From a virus: a stretch of DNA of 47,544 nucleotides. The notes beneath the pieces are model-generated. The model was given only the letters and a program-made list of their open reading frames with translations. It had not been told where the DNA came from and searched no databases. A program made the translations under genes and the position numbers. How positions within the stretch are numbered: position 1 is the first letter of the stretch; each line of letters starts with the position of its first letter. Shown here piece by piece: positions 20,984 through 28,565 of the stretch. The stretch is from the IMG/VR virus record IMGVR_UViG_3300028800_000019, positions 1-47,544 of that record. One strand, 5' to 3'.

Positions 20984-23640
20984 TGCCAACCAATCTTGAC
21001 CTCCTAGACATTCTCCCACAGAGCCTTGGGGTGCAGGGTGCCCACTGTGGTGGATGCGATAACAGGCAAGCAGGCATCCGTATGATCCCCCCAGATGGTA
21101 AAGGCTACTCTGGAGTGATGATTGTGGGAGATAGTGGGTGGGAGTGGGAAGCTAAGGAAGGTAGACCGTTTGCTGGCCCTGCTGGACAGTTTCTTGATAA
21201 GCATATCTTTCGTAGGCTGGGTGTGCAAAGGGATGCCTTTACCTTAACTAATACTACATGGTGCAAAGCACCGAGGTTGAATTTCTATGACTATGCAGGA
21301 GCCGAAGCCACCGCTATTATTCAACACTGTAGTCCCTATCTTGATGAACTCATACACAAAACAGCTCCTAGAGTCATCATCCCAATGGGGAACGTTGCAC
21401 TACGGCGCATCTGCAATGTCAACGGAATTAACGGACACCAATGTTACGTTCACGATAGTCATTACGGCATCCCGGTAGTCCCTACATTCCATCCTAGCTT
21501 TGTCATGCAGGACAACTTAAAATATGTCCCGACCATGCTCTTTGCTTTTCGTAAAGCATTGGAGATAGCCAAGGGTACATTTGCTAGACAGCCAGTAGAC
21601 TACTGCCTAGACCTCCCACTCCCAGAGATGGAACAGTGGATGGCTGACCTTGGCTACACACCTGACCTGCCCTTAGCAGTAGACATTGAGACTCCTGAGA
21701 CAGATAAGATCAATGAGGAGGATGCTGATGACCCTGAAAAGACCTCTTATACTATTATCAGGTGTGGCTTTAGTTTTCGTGGGGGCACTGCTGCTAGTTA
21801 TCCGTGGACAGAGCCGTACATATCGTTCACACGGAAGTTACTACGTAAAGCTCATAACGTGGTCTTTCATAATGGTGGGTTTGATCGTCCTCGTCTTGAA
21901 CGCGCCGAATGCTCAATAGTAGGCCGAGTCTATGACACCATGTGGATGTTCCACTTCCTCCAGAGTGACCTACCCAAGAGCCTTGAGTTCATAGCTCCCT
22001 TCTACACTGACCTCCCACCTTGGAAGCACCTCAGCCAAGCTGAGCCTGCTTTCTATAATGCTACTGATAATGATGCTACTATCAGGTGCTTCTATGAGAT
22101 GAGGGCATGGCTAGTTAAGCAGGGTAGATGGGAAAGGTTTGAGAGACATTGTGTGGATGCTGGAGCGATCCTTGGGGAGATGAGCAAGGCTGGCGTACTG
22201 GTGGATGTAGAGGCTCGTAGCACACTACAGGATGGGTTGAGAGCTGAGATAGCTACGCTTGATACTAGTATCCAAGCTGCTATCCCTCGTGAGTTGTTAC
22301 CAATCAAGGAACTCAAAACTGAACGAACTCTAAAGGAGCTACCTGATGATGAGCGAGCAGATTGGGAACCTATCGATGTCCGATGCGAGTGCAAGCGAAC
22401 ACGAAAAGCTACTGGCCGTTGTCTCCTTTGCGATGGACTTGGGACTGTCACTCACTATAGGAAGCTACTGCCTTTTAATTGGAATTCCACTGACCAAGCC
22501 CAAGACCTCGCACGCCACTATGGATTTACTATCCCAAAGAAACGTGGAGAGGATAGAGAAGCGTTAGAGAGTAAGACGCTGAGGGCGTTTGGCAAGAAGA
22601 AAAAGGTGTTCCTTGATATATGGAATGCGCGTAAACGTTACAAGCTCATCAGTACATATGACTGGGACTTGGATGACACTGGAAGAGTACATTCTAAGTT
22701 TGGCTTCCATCCGAGTACTTGGCGTAAATCCTCCAGAGAGCCTAATCTACAAAACATCCCTAAGAGGAATGAGCTTGCAGCCGCCTTCAGGAGGACTCTT
22801 ATCGCATCGCCGGGACACGTCCTCATCGAGGCCGACTCAGCCGCCATCGAAGCAGTCTTAGTAGGCTACTGTGCTCAATCACCCCGCTACATCCGAGCTT
22901 GCAAGGCGGGTATCCACGACATCTTCATGTCCCATGTCAGGGCAGCTCGTGAGGGGGGTAGGGGCATTGATATAGGCTTAGGTGACAAGGAACTCATAGC
23001 AGCTTGTAAGGAAGCTAAGCGTGAAGATGCCTCCCGGCCTGTGTTGGAGCAGATCAGGGATGCTTGTAAGAGGGTGATTCATGGTACTAACTATGGACTC
23101 ACTCCCTATGGGATGTTTGATGAGTACCCTGATGAGTTCGCCACACAGAAGGTTGCAACTGAGCTACAGGAAATGTACCTTGGGTTGTTCCCTGAGATCA
23201 AGTCATGGATGAGGAAGACTAGGGAGCTAGCCGACCGTCAGACATTCCTTGATAATCATTATCAGTATAGACATTACTTCTATGCTGTTACTAAGTGGAA
23301 TAGCAAGTATCAAAGGTTTGATTTGGGCAATGATGCTAAGCGGTGCATAGCATTCCTTCCGCAGAGTGATGCCAGTGCGATACAGACTGAAGACCTCCTG
23401 CTGCTGGCTGACAACCAGTTCATTCGCCCAATGCTCAGGCTCATTATCCACGACAGTCACGTACTTGAGTGTCCACTTGATATGATTGACTACACCTGTG
23501 CCGCACTTAACTATACCATGTCGCGTAAGCGCCCAGAGCTAGGTGGACTTGAGATTGGGGTGGAGATTAAGTATGGGCCTAATCTATGTGACACAACACT
23601 GTGGCAACCGAGACTAGCGGCCTCTAGTCCACTTACGTAA
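20983..23640 (+). CDS. UDG-like domain fused to family A DNA polymerase
   Basis: 885 residues, GTG start. Residues 1-200 look like a family 4/5 uracil-DNA glycosylase: VGDSGWEWE (48-56), PFAGPAGQFL, four Cys (22, 25, 94, 116) spaced for a 4Fe-4S cluster, and a HPS motif at 170-172. Residues 230-380 form a 3'-5' exonuclease (DIE at 234-236, HNGGFD at 296-301, YDTMW, NATDND). The polymerase follows, with a CxC/CxxC insert (468-483), motif A EADSA (D618), motif B KRVIHGTNYG (696-705) and motif C HDS (D824; the usual Glu after Asp is Ser). It should be the replicative enzyme and might sense or reject uracil ahead of synthesis. Confidence 0.92.
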   Translation: MPTNLDLLDILPQSLGVQGAHCGGCDNRQAGIRMIPPDGKGYSGVMIVGDSGWEWEAKEGRPFAGPAGQFLDKHIFRRLGVQRDAFTLTNTTWCKAPRLNFYDYAGAEATAIIQHCSPYLDELIHKTAPRVIIPMGNVALRRICNVNGINGHQCYVHDSHYGIPVVPTFHPSFVMQDNLKYVPTMLFAFRKALEIAKGTFARQPVDYCLDLPLPEMEQWMADLGYTPDLPLAVDIETPETDKINEEDADDPEKTSYTIIRCGFSFRGGTAASYPWTEPYISFTRKLLRKAHNVVFHNGGFDRPRLERAECSIVGRVYDTMWMFHFLQSDLPKSLEFIAPFYTDLPPWKHLSQAEPAFYNATDNDATIRCFYEMRAWLVKQGRWERFERHCVDAGAILGEMSKAGVLVDVEARSTLQDGLRAEIATLDTSIQAAIPRELLPIKELKTERTLKELPDDERADWEPIDVRCECKRTRKATGRCLLCDGLGTVTHYRKLLPFNWNSTDQAQDLARHYGFTIPKKRGEDREALESKTLRAFGKKKKVFLDIWNARKRYKLISTYDWDLDDTGRVHSKFGFHPSTWRKSSREPNLQNIPKRNELAAAFRRTLIASPGHVLIEADSAAIEAVLVGYCAQSPRYIRACKAGIHDIFMSHVRAAREGGRGIDIGLGDKELIAACKEAKREDASRPVLEQIRDACKRVIHGTNYGLTPYGMFDEYPDEFATQKVATELQEMYLGLFPEIKSWMRKTRELADRQTFLDNHYQYRHYFYAVTKWNSKYQRFDLGNDAKRCIAFLPQSDASAIQTEDLLLLADNQFIRPMLRLIIHDSHVLECPLDMIDYTCAALNYTMSRKRPELGGLEIGVEIKYGPNLCDTTLWQPRLAASSPLT

Positions 23641-23649
23641 GGAGCTAAC

Positions 23650-24033
23650 ATGAATAAAGTATGGATTACTGGCTTGGCACTGTTACTGTGTGTGGGCTGC
23701 GCCAAGAAAACTCCAACAGGTACTCCACAACCACCTAAGCTCAGCCCTGCTAAGGTAGCTGCACTGGAGGGTATCGCTTGTAACCTTGGCAAGGACTTGA
23801 TCCCGAACCTCAAGCCTGCTGATGTGACGCGCATTACCAACAGCTGCAATGCGCTGCAAACCGCTACGGCCAACTGGCAAAGCGGCACAGGCACGTCGGC
23901 ACAGGTACTGACCGCAGCCAACGATGCCGAGTCCATCTGGAAGTCGATCAACATCGGCAGTCCGGCGCTGAATCAGAAGGTGGACGAGATCGTGGCGTCG
24001 TTCGAGGCCATCGTGGTCGTTGTCTCGCCCTAA
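23650..24033 (+). CDS. Predicted lipoprotein
   Basis: 127 residues. A signal sequence (WITGLALLLCVG) ends in Cys17 within a lipobox-like CVGC, followed by a Thr/Pro linker and a helical domain with two more Cys. It would be anchored in a membrane facing the periplasm. Base composition changes within the gene, from backbone-like before about 23815 to G+C-rich after, suggesting a chimera. It sits 9 bp after the polymerase gene and is followed by a strong stem-loop. Confidence 0.7.
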   Translation: MNKVWITGLALLLCVGCAKKTPTGTPQPPKLSPAKVAALEGIACNLGKDLIPNLKPADVTRITNSCNALQTATANWQSGTGTSAQVLTAANDAESIWKSINIGSPALNQKVDEIVASFEAIVVVVSP

Positions 24034-24038
24034 CACGA

Positions 24039-24066
24039 AAGGCCGCTTCCTTTCGGTTGCGGCCTT
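24039..24066 (+). terminator. Stem-loop, probable terminator
   Basis: AAGGCCGC (24039-24046) pairs with GCGGCCTT (24059-24066) around 12 bases. An alternative CGAAAGG/CCTTTCG pairing overlaps it. No T-run follows, so termination may be partial or Rho-dependent. It closes the replication operon. Confidence 0.55.
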
Positions 24067-24123
24067 CGTCCATTCATCCAAGCTGCGTACCGCTCTGCGG
24101 AGCAGGGGAGAGGAAGCAGAGAC

Positions 24124-24591
24124 ATGAGGCCGACAAATAACTATCACCCCGATGACTGCGGCTGTGACATTTGCTGCCCCGAAGCCGACCGTCAGGATCA
24201 TCCTGCACGCGAGAGGGCGAGTGCGGAAGCTATAGCGCAGGAATTTCTGCCAAGGAACCTCCAAGGTAAACAAGTTGAGCTAGAGCAAGCTATTCATGAC
24301 TACGCCAAGACTCTCGAATCCAGCCTGCGGGAGTTGCGGGAGGAGAAGCAAGATTACTGCGACAAGTACATTGCGGTTAGGCATCAACTGACCAATTCGG
24401 TGCTAGCAAACAATTCTTTACAGCGCGAAAACGAACAACTCAAAGCAGAGAAATCTGACATAGATGATTACGGTTATGTTCTCAATGTGGCTCGAACGTG
24501 GAAAGAGGCATCACAAAAGTTAGAAGCCGCCGAAGCTGAACTCGCCCGCTGCAAAGAGCAGTTGGAAGCTGAAAGGAGCAGGAAGAAATGA
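24124..24591 (+). CDS. Coiled-coil hypothetical protein
   Basis: 155 residues. The N-terminus is Cys/His-rich (DDCGCDICCPEADRQDH), a possible metal site, and the rest is long coiled coil (KTLESSLRELREEKQDYCDK and KLEAAEAELARCKEQLEAE). No recognised function. G+C-rich codons. The end overlaps the next gene by 4 bp, so the two coiled-coil proteins are made together. Confidence 0.65.
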   Translation: MRPTNNYHPDDCGCDICCPEADRQDHPARERASAEAIAQEFLPRNLQGKQVELEQAIHDYAKTLESSLRELREEKQDYCDKYIAVRHQLTNSVLANNSLQRENEQLKAEKSDIDDYGYVLNVARTWKEASQKLEAAEAELARCKEQLEAERSRKK

Positions 24592-25064
24592 AAAAGGAGA
24601 AGCCATGTTCAATTTTTGCAGGTCATACAAGTGCTGTCTCGACTGTTACGAAGAGTGCCTTGGCGAATGTCGAGAATGCCGCCGAAGACGCTACGGGAGT
24701 ATTAGGTATCGTATTGGAGCAATCCGCCGCCGAGTTCAAAGCTCTTATTGAACGAGCTGAATCCGCCGAACGCCAACTAGCCACATTTCAGCAGCAGGCA
24801 GCGGAAGCGGAGGCGAGAGCCGAGGGGATGCGAGAGGCGCTGGAAGAGGCAAAGATAGCTCTGGCTGCTGATCCACTGAACCGCGAAATCTGGGAACGGT
24901 GCCGAGCCGCTCTCTCCCTCCCCGCAACTTCAGCTCTGGCGCTGCACGAAGTACGGACTTTGAGACGTGAGGCCGCAATCGCTAAGGACTTACATGGCAG
25001 CATTGGATCGTGGCTCGAAACACGCGCCGCCGCACTGGAGCGCCCTTGCTGCACTCTCCTGTAG
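24588..25064 (+). CDS. Helical/coiled-coil hypothetical protein
   Basis: 158 residues, coupled to the previous gene by a 4-bp overlap. Ala/Glu/Arg-rich coiled coil in the centre (AESAERQLATFQQQAAEAEA), with Ala/Leu-rich helices after it. The C-terminal part is Arg/Ala-rich. Similar Ala/Glu-rich proteins of unknown role are common in phages. G+C-rich composition, unlike the flanking methyltransferase region. Confidence 0.55.
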   Translation: MKKEKPCSIFAGHTSAVSTVTKSALANVENAAEDATGVLGIVLEQSAAEFKALIERAESAERQLATFQQQAAEAEARAEGMREALEEAKIALAADPLNREIWERCRAALSLPATSALALHEVRTLRREAAIAKDLHGSIGSWLETRAAALERPCCTLL

Positions 25065-25096
25065 TGGGGGCGCTTACTTTAACATTGGAGGATGGT

Positions 25097-25309
25097 ATGT
25101 CACAGTTATTCGGTAGTGAAGGAATGTCTGCTGAGTGTGCTTACTGGAGAAATGCTGGTAGAGATGGTGACTGCTTTGAGTGTGGGGTGATTATTGAGAC
25201 AGGTGAGAGGATTGTGTGGGATGAGCGTGAGGAGCGTACTTGGTGCGCTGCCTGCGGTGAGGAGATCGCCGGGTATGCTGATCCGAATGGGGATGAGGAT
25301 AGAGCATGA
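25097..25309 (+). CDS. Small zinc-ribbon protein
   Basis: 70 residues from ATG 25097; ATG 25124 is also possible. Contains DGDCFECGVIIETGERI and RTWCAACGEEIAG, two CxxC knuckles that form a zinc ribbon. Acidic. The end overlaps the methyltransferase-like gene by 4 bp. A regulator or partner of that enzyme is conceivable. Confidence 0.65.
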   Translation: MSQLFGSEGMSAECAYWRNAGRDGDCFECGVIIETGERIVWDEREERTWCAACGEEIAGYADPNGDEDRA

Positions 25310-25851
25310 GAGTTCTTATTGCTTGCGAGTTCAGCGGGATAGTGCGGAATGCCTTTATTGCGCGGGGTCACGACGCAGTCTCTTGCGATCTACTCCCCAC
25401 CGAGCGCCCTGGGCCACACATTCAAGGTGATGTGCTTGAGCACTTAGGGGGCGTATGGGACTTACTGATCGCCCATCCACCCTGTACCTACCTAGCTGTG
25501 AGCGGTGCTCGTTGGTGGAAGGATCGGCAGAAGGAGCAAGCCGAAGCTCTAGACTTCATCAAACAGCTTTTGAATTGCACTATTGAGAAGGTTGCACTGG
25601 AAAACCCCATCGGGAAAATTGGTACTTACTTCCGCCCCGCGGATCAGATCATTCAACCGTGGATGTTTGGTCATGGCGAGACTAAAGCTACCTGCCTGTG
25701 GCTCAAGGGACTACCTAAGCTGGTTCCTACAAATGTGGTGTCGGGCCGGGTGCCGCGAGTGCATCATGCTTCACCTGGGCCGAATCGCTGGAAAGAGCGT
25801 AGCAGGACGCTGCCGGGGATTGCGGCGGCGATGGCTGAGCAATGGGGCTGA
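25306..25851 (+). CDS. C5-cytosine methyltransferase-like protein
   Basis: 181 residues, short for a C5 methyltransferase. The start RVLIACEFSGIVRNAFIARG resembles the SAM-binding motif I, HPPCTYL (57-63) carries the Pro-Cys pair of motif IV, and ALENPIGK (98-105) corresponds to the ENV/ENP motif. A target-recognition domain is minimal. Many phages carry such compact proteins, annotated as DNA methyltransferases, that could protect viral DNA. It is the last gene of the plus-strand arm. Confidence 0.7.
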   Translation: MRVLIACEFSGIVRNAFIARGHDAVSCDLLPTERPGPHIQGDVLEHLGGVWDLLIAHPPCTYLAVSGARWWKDRQKEQAEALDFIKQLLNCTIEKVALENPIGKIGTYFRPADQIIQPWMFGHGETKATCLWLKGLPKLVPTNVVSGRVPRVHHASPGPNRWKERSRTLPGIAAAMAEQWG

Positions 25852-25862
25852 AAATCGCGCCA

Positions 25863-25885
25863 GGATCGCCTGAGAGCGACGATCC
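25863..25885. terminator. Stem-loop between convergent gene ends
   Basis: GGATCG (25863-25868) pairs with CGATCC (25880-25885) around 11 bases, in the 79-bp gap where the early (+) and late (-) arms meet. It could act on both strands; there is no clear T-run, so it is only a candidate bidirectional terminator. Confidence 0.4.
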
Positions 25886-25930
25886 CGAACGCGGTGGACT
25901 CTCAAGGGCGTCCGAATCGCCAGACGCGCT

Positions 25931-26245
25931 CTACGAGGCTTTTGCGGAGGCTGGAGCCTCGTTTGCAGCGGCAGCGTGAAGCTGGGCATCGGGCACCGAT
26001 CCGCTGGCCAGTGTCGTTCCTCCGGTGACTCCCGAATCCTTAGCTGTAATCAACCCTGCACCTGTTGACCCAAGCATTAGGTACTTAGCTGCCTCAGTCA
26101 CCCAAGGCCACTTGGTAAACAGCCCAGGGCTGAACGCTACGAACCCCGCTATCAAGCTCACAACACCTGCTAATGTAGTCTTCCAACTCCCTAGCTTACT
26201 TGTGTCAAATGTCATCCTTCTTATCCTCCTCAATCTCAAGAGCAT
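25931..26245 (-). CDS. Holin-like membrane protein
   Basis: 104 residues from ATG 26245 (TAATG overlap with the upstream stop); ATG at about 26215 has its own AGGATAAGAAGG site and gives a 94-residue form. Two hydrophobic segments (TTLAGVVSLIAGFVAF and AAKYLMLGSTGAGLI) separated by FTKWPW, then a polar Ala/Ser-rich tail. Two starts and two membrane helices are typical of holin genes with inhibitor forms, but this is not proof. Last gene of the late arm. Confidence 0.6.
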   Translation of the reverse strand: MLLRLRRIRRMTFDTSKLGSWKTTLAGVVSLIAGFVAFSPGLFTKWPWVTEAAKYLMLGSTGAGLITAKDSGVTGGTTLASGSVPDAQLHAAAANEAPASAKAS

Positions 26246-26397
26246 TATGTACTACCCACACGTAGATGGGCTGCTACGACCCTAGCAGCATCCCGTCTGC
26301 TCATAGCGTCAGCTTCAAATGGGCAGTCCTCACACTTAACCTTCCATGAAGCTCCACTGCCAGTGGCCTTGACTCTGTGGCGCGTTGTTTCCACCAT
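26245..26397 (-). CDS. Small zinc-knuckle protein
   Basis: 50 residues from ATG 26397, directly after the TAG of the upstream gene. Basic N-terminus, then WKVKCEDCPFEADAMSRRDA, a CxxC with downstream His (AAHLR), like a half zinc finger. The stop overlaps the next start (TAATG). The double coupling supports coding. Role in a membrane/lysis cassette unknown. Confidence 0.6.
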   Translation of the reverse strand: MVETTRHRVKATGSGASWKVKCEDCPFEADAMSRRDAARVVAAHLRVGST

Positions 26398-26616
26398 CTA
26401 CCCTCTAAATGGGAACATACATGGCATACCACTCAGAAGCCAGTAGATAATGAAGATGACTAGCACGAGGGCACAGATCACCTTCACTGCTAGTACAACC
26501 TTTGGGTTAACTGGAGCTGGTAACAATCCCAGCGCCATATTGAGCACCCACCACAGTAGGGCCAGAACGACTATCCCTATGATGAGGGTGACGAAGATAC
26601 ATAACAGGTGTGTCAT
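26398..26616 (-). CDS. Two-helix membrane protein, holin or antiholin candidate
   Basis: 72 residues, nearly all hydrophobic: helix 1 LCIFVTLIIGIVVLALLWWV, a short Pro-rich loop, helix 2 VVLAVKVICALVLVIFIIYW. Few charges. It fits a small holin, and lies between the lectin-like gene and the zinc-knuckle gene. No sequence family can be named. Confidence 0.6.
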   Translation of the reverse strand: MTHLLCIFVTLIIGIVVLALLWWVLNMALGLLPAPVNPKVVLAVKVICALVLVIFIIYWLLSGMPCMFPFRG

Positions 26617-26624
26617 GGTTCCTC

Positions 26625-27263
26625 CTAGAATCCAACTACGTTACACTCGTTAAGCCACAGAGCGATAGGCGCCCCCTGACCTTTGGAGTCAAGTTGAACT
26701 GCGTTGTTGATGTAAGGATGCTGTGCCTCATTCACCGCTGGGAATGAGATGTTGATGGGGGCGTATACTCCATCAAGTGCAGCACCAAGGTAGGATACCT
26801 GCGACAATGTGCGGGAGAACATGAAGGCGATACGCAGTGGTTGTCCAGCGGTAAATGGCTTAAACTGCATCACCGGCGTCGGCGTCCAACGAGCGTTGGC
26901 TCTATCCCAGATGCGTAGCCCAGTACCAATAAGGAACTGCCATCCCCAGTTGAAGATGGACTTACCATCGTTAATCTGGAAGTCTTGCTCGTAGGCGTTA
27001 CAGTTGGCAATGTCGGCGGCAGTGGGAAATGTGATGCTGGTCACGTAGGCAAACAGCATGGCATCCGTGTAGGCGTTACGGTGGAGGATATAGACGTTAT
27101 CCCAAGGTTTGCCCTTGTCACGCTTAGCTGGAGTGAATATAACCTTGAGTGGTGTTGTTGCTGTGCCTATAGCCAGTGGACACGTCCCATGAGGCCCAGG
27201 TGAGTCAGCTTGTGTAGTCCATGCACTAGAGAGTTCAAGTGATGGATAGCATGTTGGGGTCAT
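26625..27263 (-). CDS. Lectin/concanavalin-like beta-sandwich protein
   Basis: 212 residues without a signal peptide. AYEQDFQINDGKSIFNWGWQ, GLRIWDRANARWTPT and a terminal QLDSKGQGAPIALWLNEC follow the pattern of jelly-roll, lectin-like modules common in secreted proteins of Acidobacteriota, where the equivalent ends in a Gly-rich loop and Trp/Val strand. It might bind host polysaccharide as a tail appendage. It lies between membrane-protein genes, where an endolysin would be expected, but I see no lytic catalytic motif. Family assignment is by pattern. Confidence 0.5.
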   Translation of the reverse strand: MTPTCYPSLELSSAWTTQADSPGPHGTCPLAIGTATTPLKVIFTPAKRDKGKPWDNVYILHRNAYTDAMLFAYVTSITFPTAADIANCNAYEQDFQINDGKSIFNWGWQFLIGTGLRIWDRANARWTPTPVMQFKPFTAGQPLRIAFMFSRTLSQVSYLGAALDGVYAPINISFPAVNEAQHPYINNAVQLDSKGQGAPIALWLNECNVVGF

Positions 27264-27273
27264 TGTTACTCCT

Positions 27274-27585
27274 TTACTTCACTAAATATCTAAACAGTGC
27301 CCACGCCGCGATCAGTCCGCCTATGGCCTTCCACATGTTGCGCTCTACGCTGGTCATGCGTGCCCGCAGCTCGTTAAAGCTGCTATCGGCAACCTCTCTC
27401 GGCATGTAGGTGGCTTGCATCGCTTTCAGTTGCTCCGCTTCGTGGTTTAGGGAACTAAGCCGACGCTCGTACTCCTTTGCCTGTAAAGCCAATGCCGCCT
27501 CGCTACGGTTCATAAGTTCGCGCAAGTGCGTGATCTCCACACGCTGAACTTCAATGGCAACGGACTGCTTTTCACTGTCAGTCAT
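27274..27585 (-). CDS. Coiled-coil protein with C-terminal membrane anchor
   Basis: 103 residues. A long coiled coil (EITHLRELMNRSEAALALQA, then ERRLSSLNHEAEQLKAM), YMPREVADSSFNELRARM, and a C-terminal helix (AIGGLIAAWALFRYL). The 'MPREV' linker plus terminal membrane helix occurs in many phage membrane proteins annotated as holin-like or of unknown function. Overlaps the upstream gene by 4 bp. Confidence 0.6.
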   Translation of the reverse strand: MTDSEKQSVAIEVQRVEITHLRELMNRSEAALALQAKEYERRLSSLNHEAEQLKAMQATYMPREVADSSFNELRARMTSVERNMWKAIGGLIAAWALFRYLVK

Positions 27586-27797
27586 TTCCCTGTCTTAGCC
27601 AGTTGTAATGCCAAATCCACTATGGCTGCAACGAATGTGCCAATACCCAAGCGGATCAGCCATCGCAGGTTAGACTCCACTCTGCCCACGCGCCCTCCTG
27701 ACGGGTCGATTCCATTGCCGTCGAGTAGCGCAAGTCTGCGTTCCAGTTCCCGAATGGCGTGATCGGGAGATGATCTCGCTCCGTATCCGCCGTTCAT
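27582..27797 (-). CDS. Small XhlA-like membrane protein
   Basis: 71 residues. A charged amphipathic N-terminal half (HAIRELERRLALLDGNGID) is followed by RVESNLRWLIRLGIGTFVAA and a membrane helix. This resembles haemolysin XhlA-type phage proteins, with a coiled coil plus one C-terminal helix, that help holins. It opens the membrane-protein cassette downstream of the secreted fibre-like genes. Confidence 0.55.
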   Translation of the reverse strand: MNGGYGARSSPDHAIRELERRLALLDGNGIDPSGGRVGRVESNLRWLIRLGIGTFVAAIVDLALQLAKTGK

Positions 27798-27839
27798 TAG
27801 GGGCCATCCTCTACGTTCGGGGCCATGCCTACTCCTCCT

Positions 27840-28565
27840 TCATTGAGAGTTGATGACATAAGTGTTACGGCGCACAGTGTTGGTCGCTTTCTCCAGGGCA
27901 AAGGTATTTCCTAAGCTGCTCCCACCAGGGCATCCCATAGTTGGTATGTATGTGCTAGTCATGGTAACAATCTGATACTCTGAACCTACACTGAAGTTGT
28001 TTGTAGGATCAGTGAGAGTACCAATTAGCGTATACCCAGAGCCAGCAGTCCATGCACCATGATTACCGCCACGAGAAGTGGCTGAGCCAATCACCAAGTC
28101 ATCAGCATTGGTGGTGGTGATTGATGGCAGCGTAGCTGGTGGAATACATGGAAAGAACGCTAGGAAAGCGGTCTGATCCACTGGCATAGATGTAGCCAGG
28201 TCAGCCCACTCTTCGCCAAGTATCGTTGCCTGCTGTGCCCCACCCGACGATGTGCAAGATACAGATGTGCTCCCCGATGGGGCGGCTAGATAGAAGTCAA
28301 CAATTGTCTGACCTGAGTTATCTGCACACTGAATCATCGTGTAGGCATTAGAGTTATTATCCTGACACGTTGGAGTCAATGTTGTACAGTTAGCAGAGTT
28401 CATATCAGCAGTTATGTGGAGAAGATGTCCAACAACTGGCGTTCCTGTCCACGTACACACCCAAGGTGGAGCACCATTAAAGGTACACGATGGAGTAGTC
28501 TGTACCTTAGTGATCTGGGCTGACATGCCTACGCTAAGTGCGATGATAGTAAGTAGTGTCTTCAT
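27840..28565 (-). CDS. Secreted beta-rich protein related to the 513-aa tail protein
   Basis: 241 residues. The N-terminus (MKTLLTIIALSVGMSA) is a signal peptide with likely cleavage after Ala16. The body has the pattern CQDNNSNAYTMIQ, DFYLAAPSGSTSVSC, GEEWADLATSMPVDQ, shared with each half of the 513-residue tail protein (41303-39762), a domain style frequent in Acidobacteriota. Many Cys suggest disulfides formed after export. The ATG overlaps the upstream TGA (ATGA). It may be a virion or host-surface protein. Confidence 0.65.
   Translation of the reverse strand: MKTLLTIIALSVGMSAQITKVQTTPSCTFNGAPPWVCTWTGTPVVGHLLHITADMNSANCTTLTPTCQDNNSNAYTMIQCADNSGQTIVDFYLAAPSGSTSVSCTSSGGAQQATILGEEWADLATSMPVDQTAFLAFFPCIPPATLPSITTTNADDLVIGSATSRGGNHGAWTAGSGYTLIGTLTDPTNNFSVGSEYQIVTMTSTYIPTMGCPGGSSLGNTFALEKATNTVRRNTYVINSQ

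Noticed and set aside
23683-24273. Minus-strand 196-codon ORF over the lipoprotein gene
   Set aside because: It covers the lipoprotein gene, its terminator and the start of the next gene in antisense; Arg/Leu-rich like other shadows in G+C-rich DNA.
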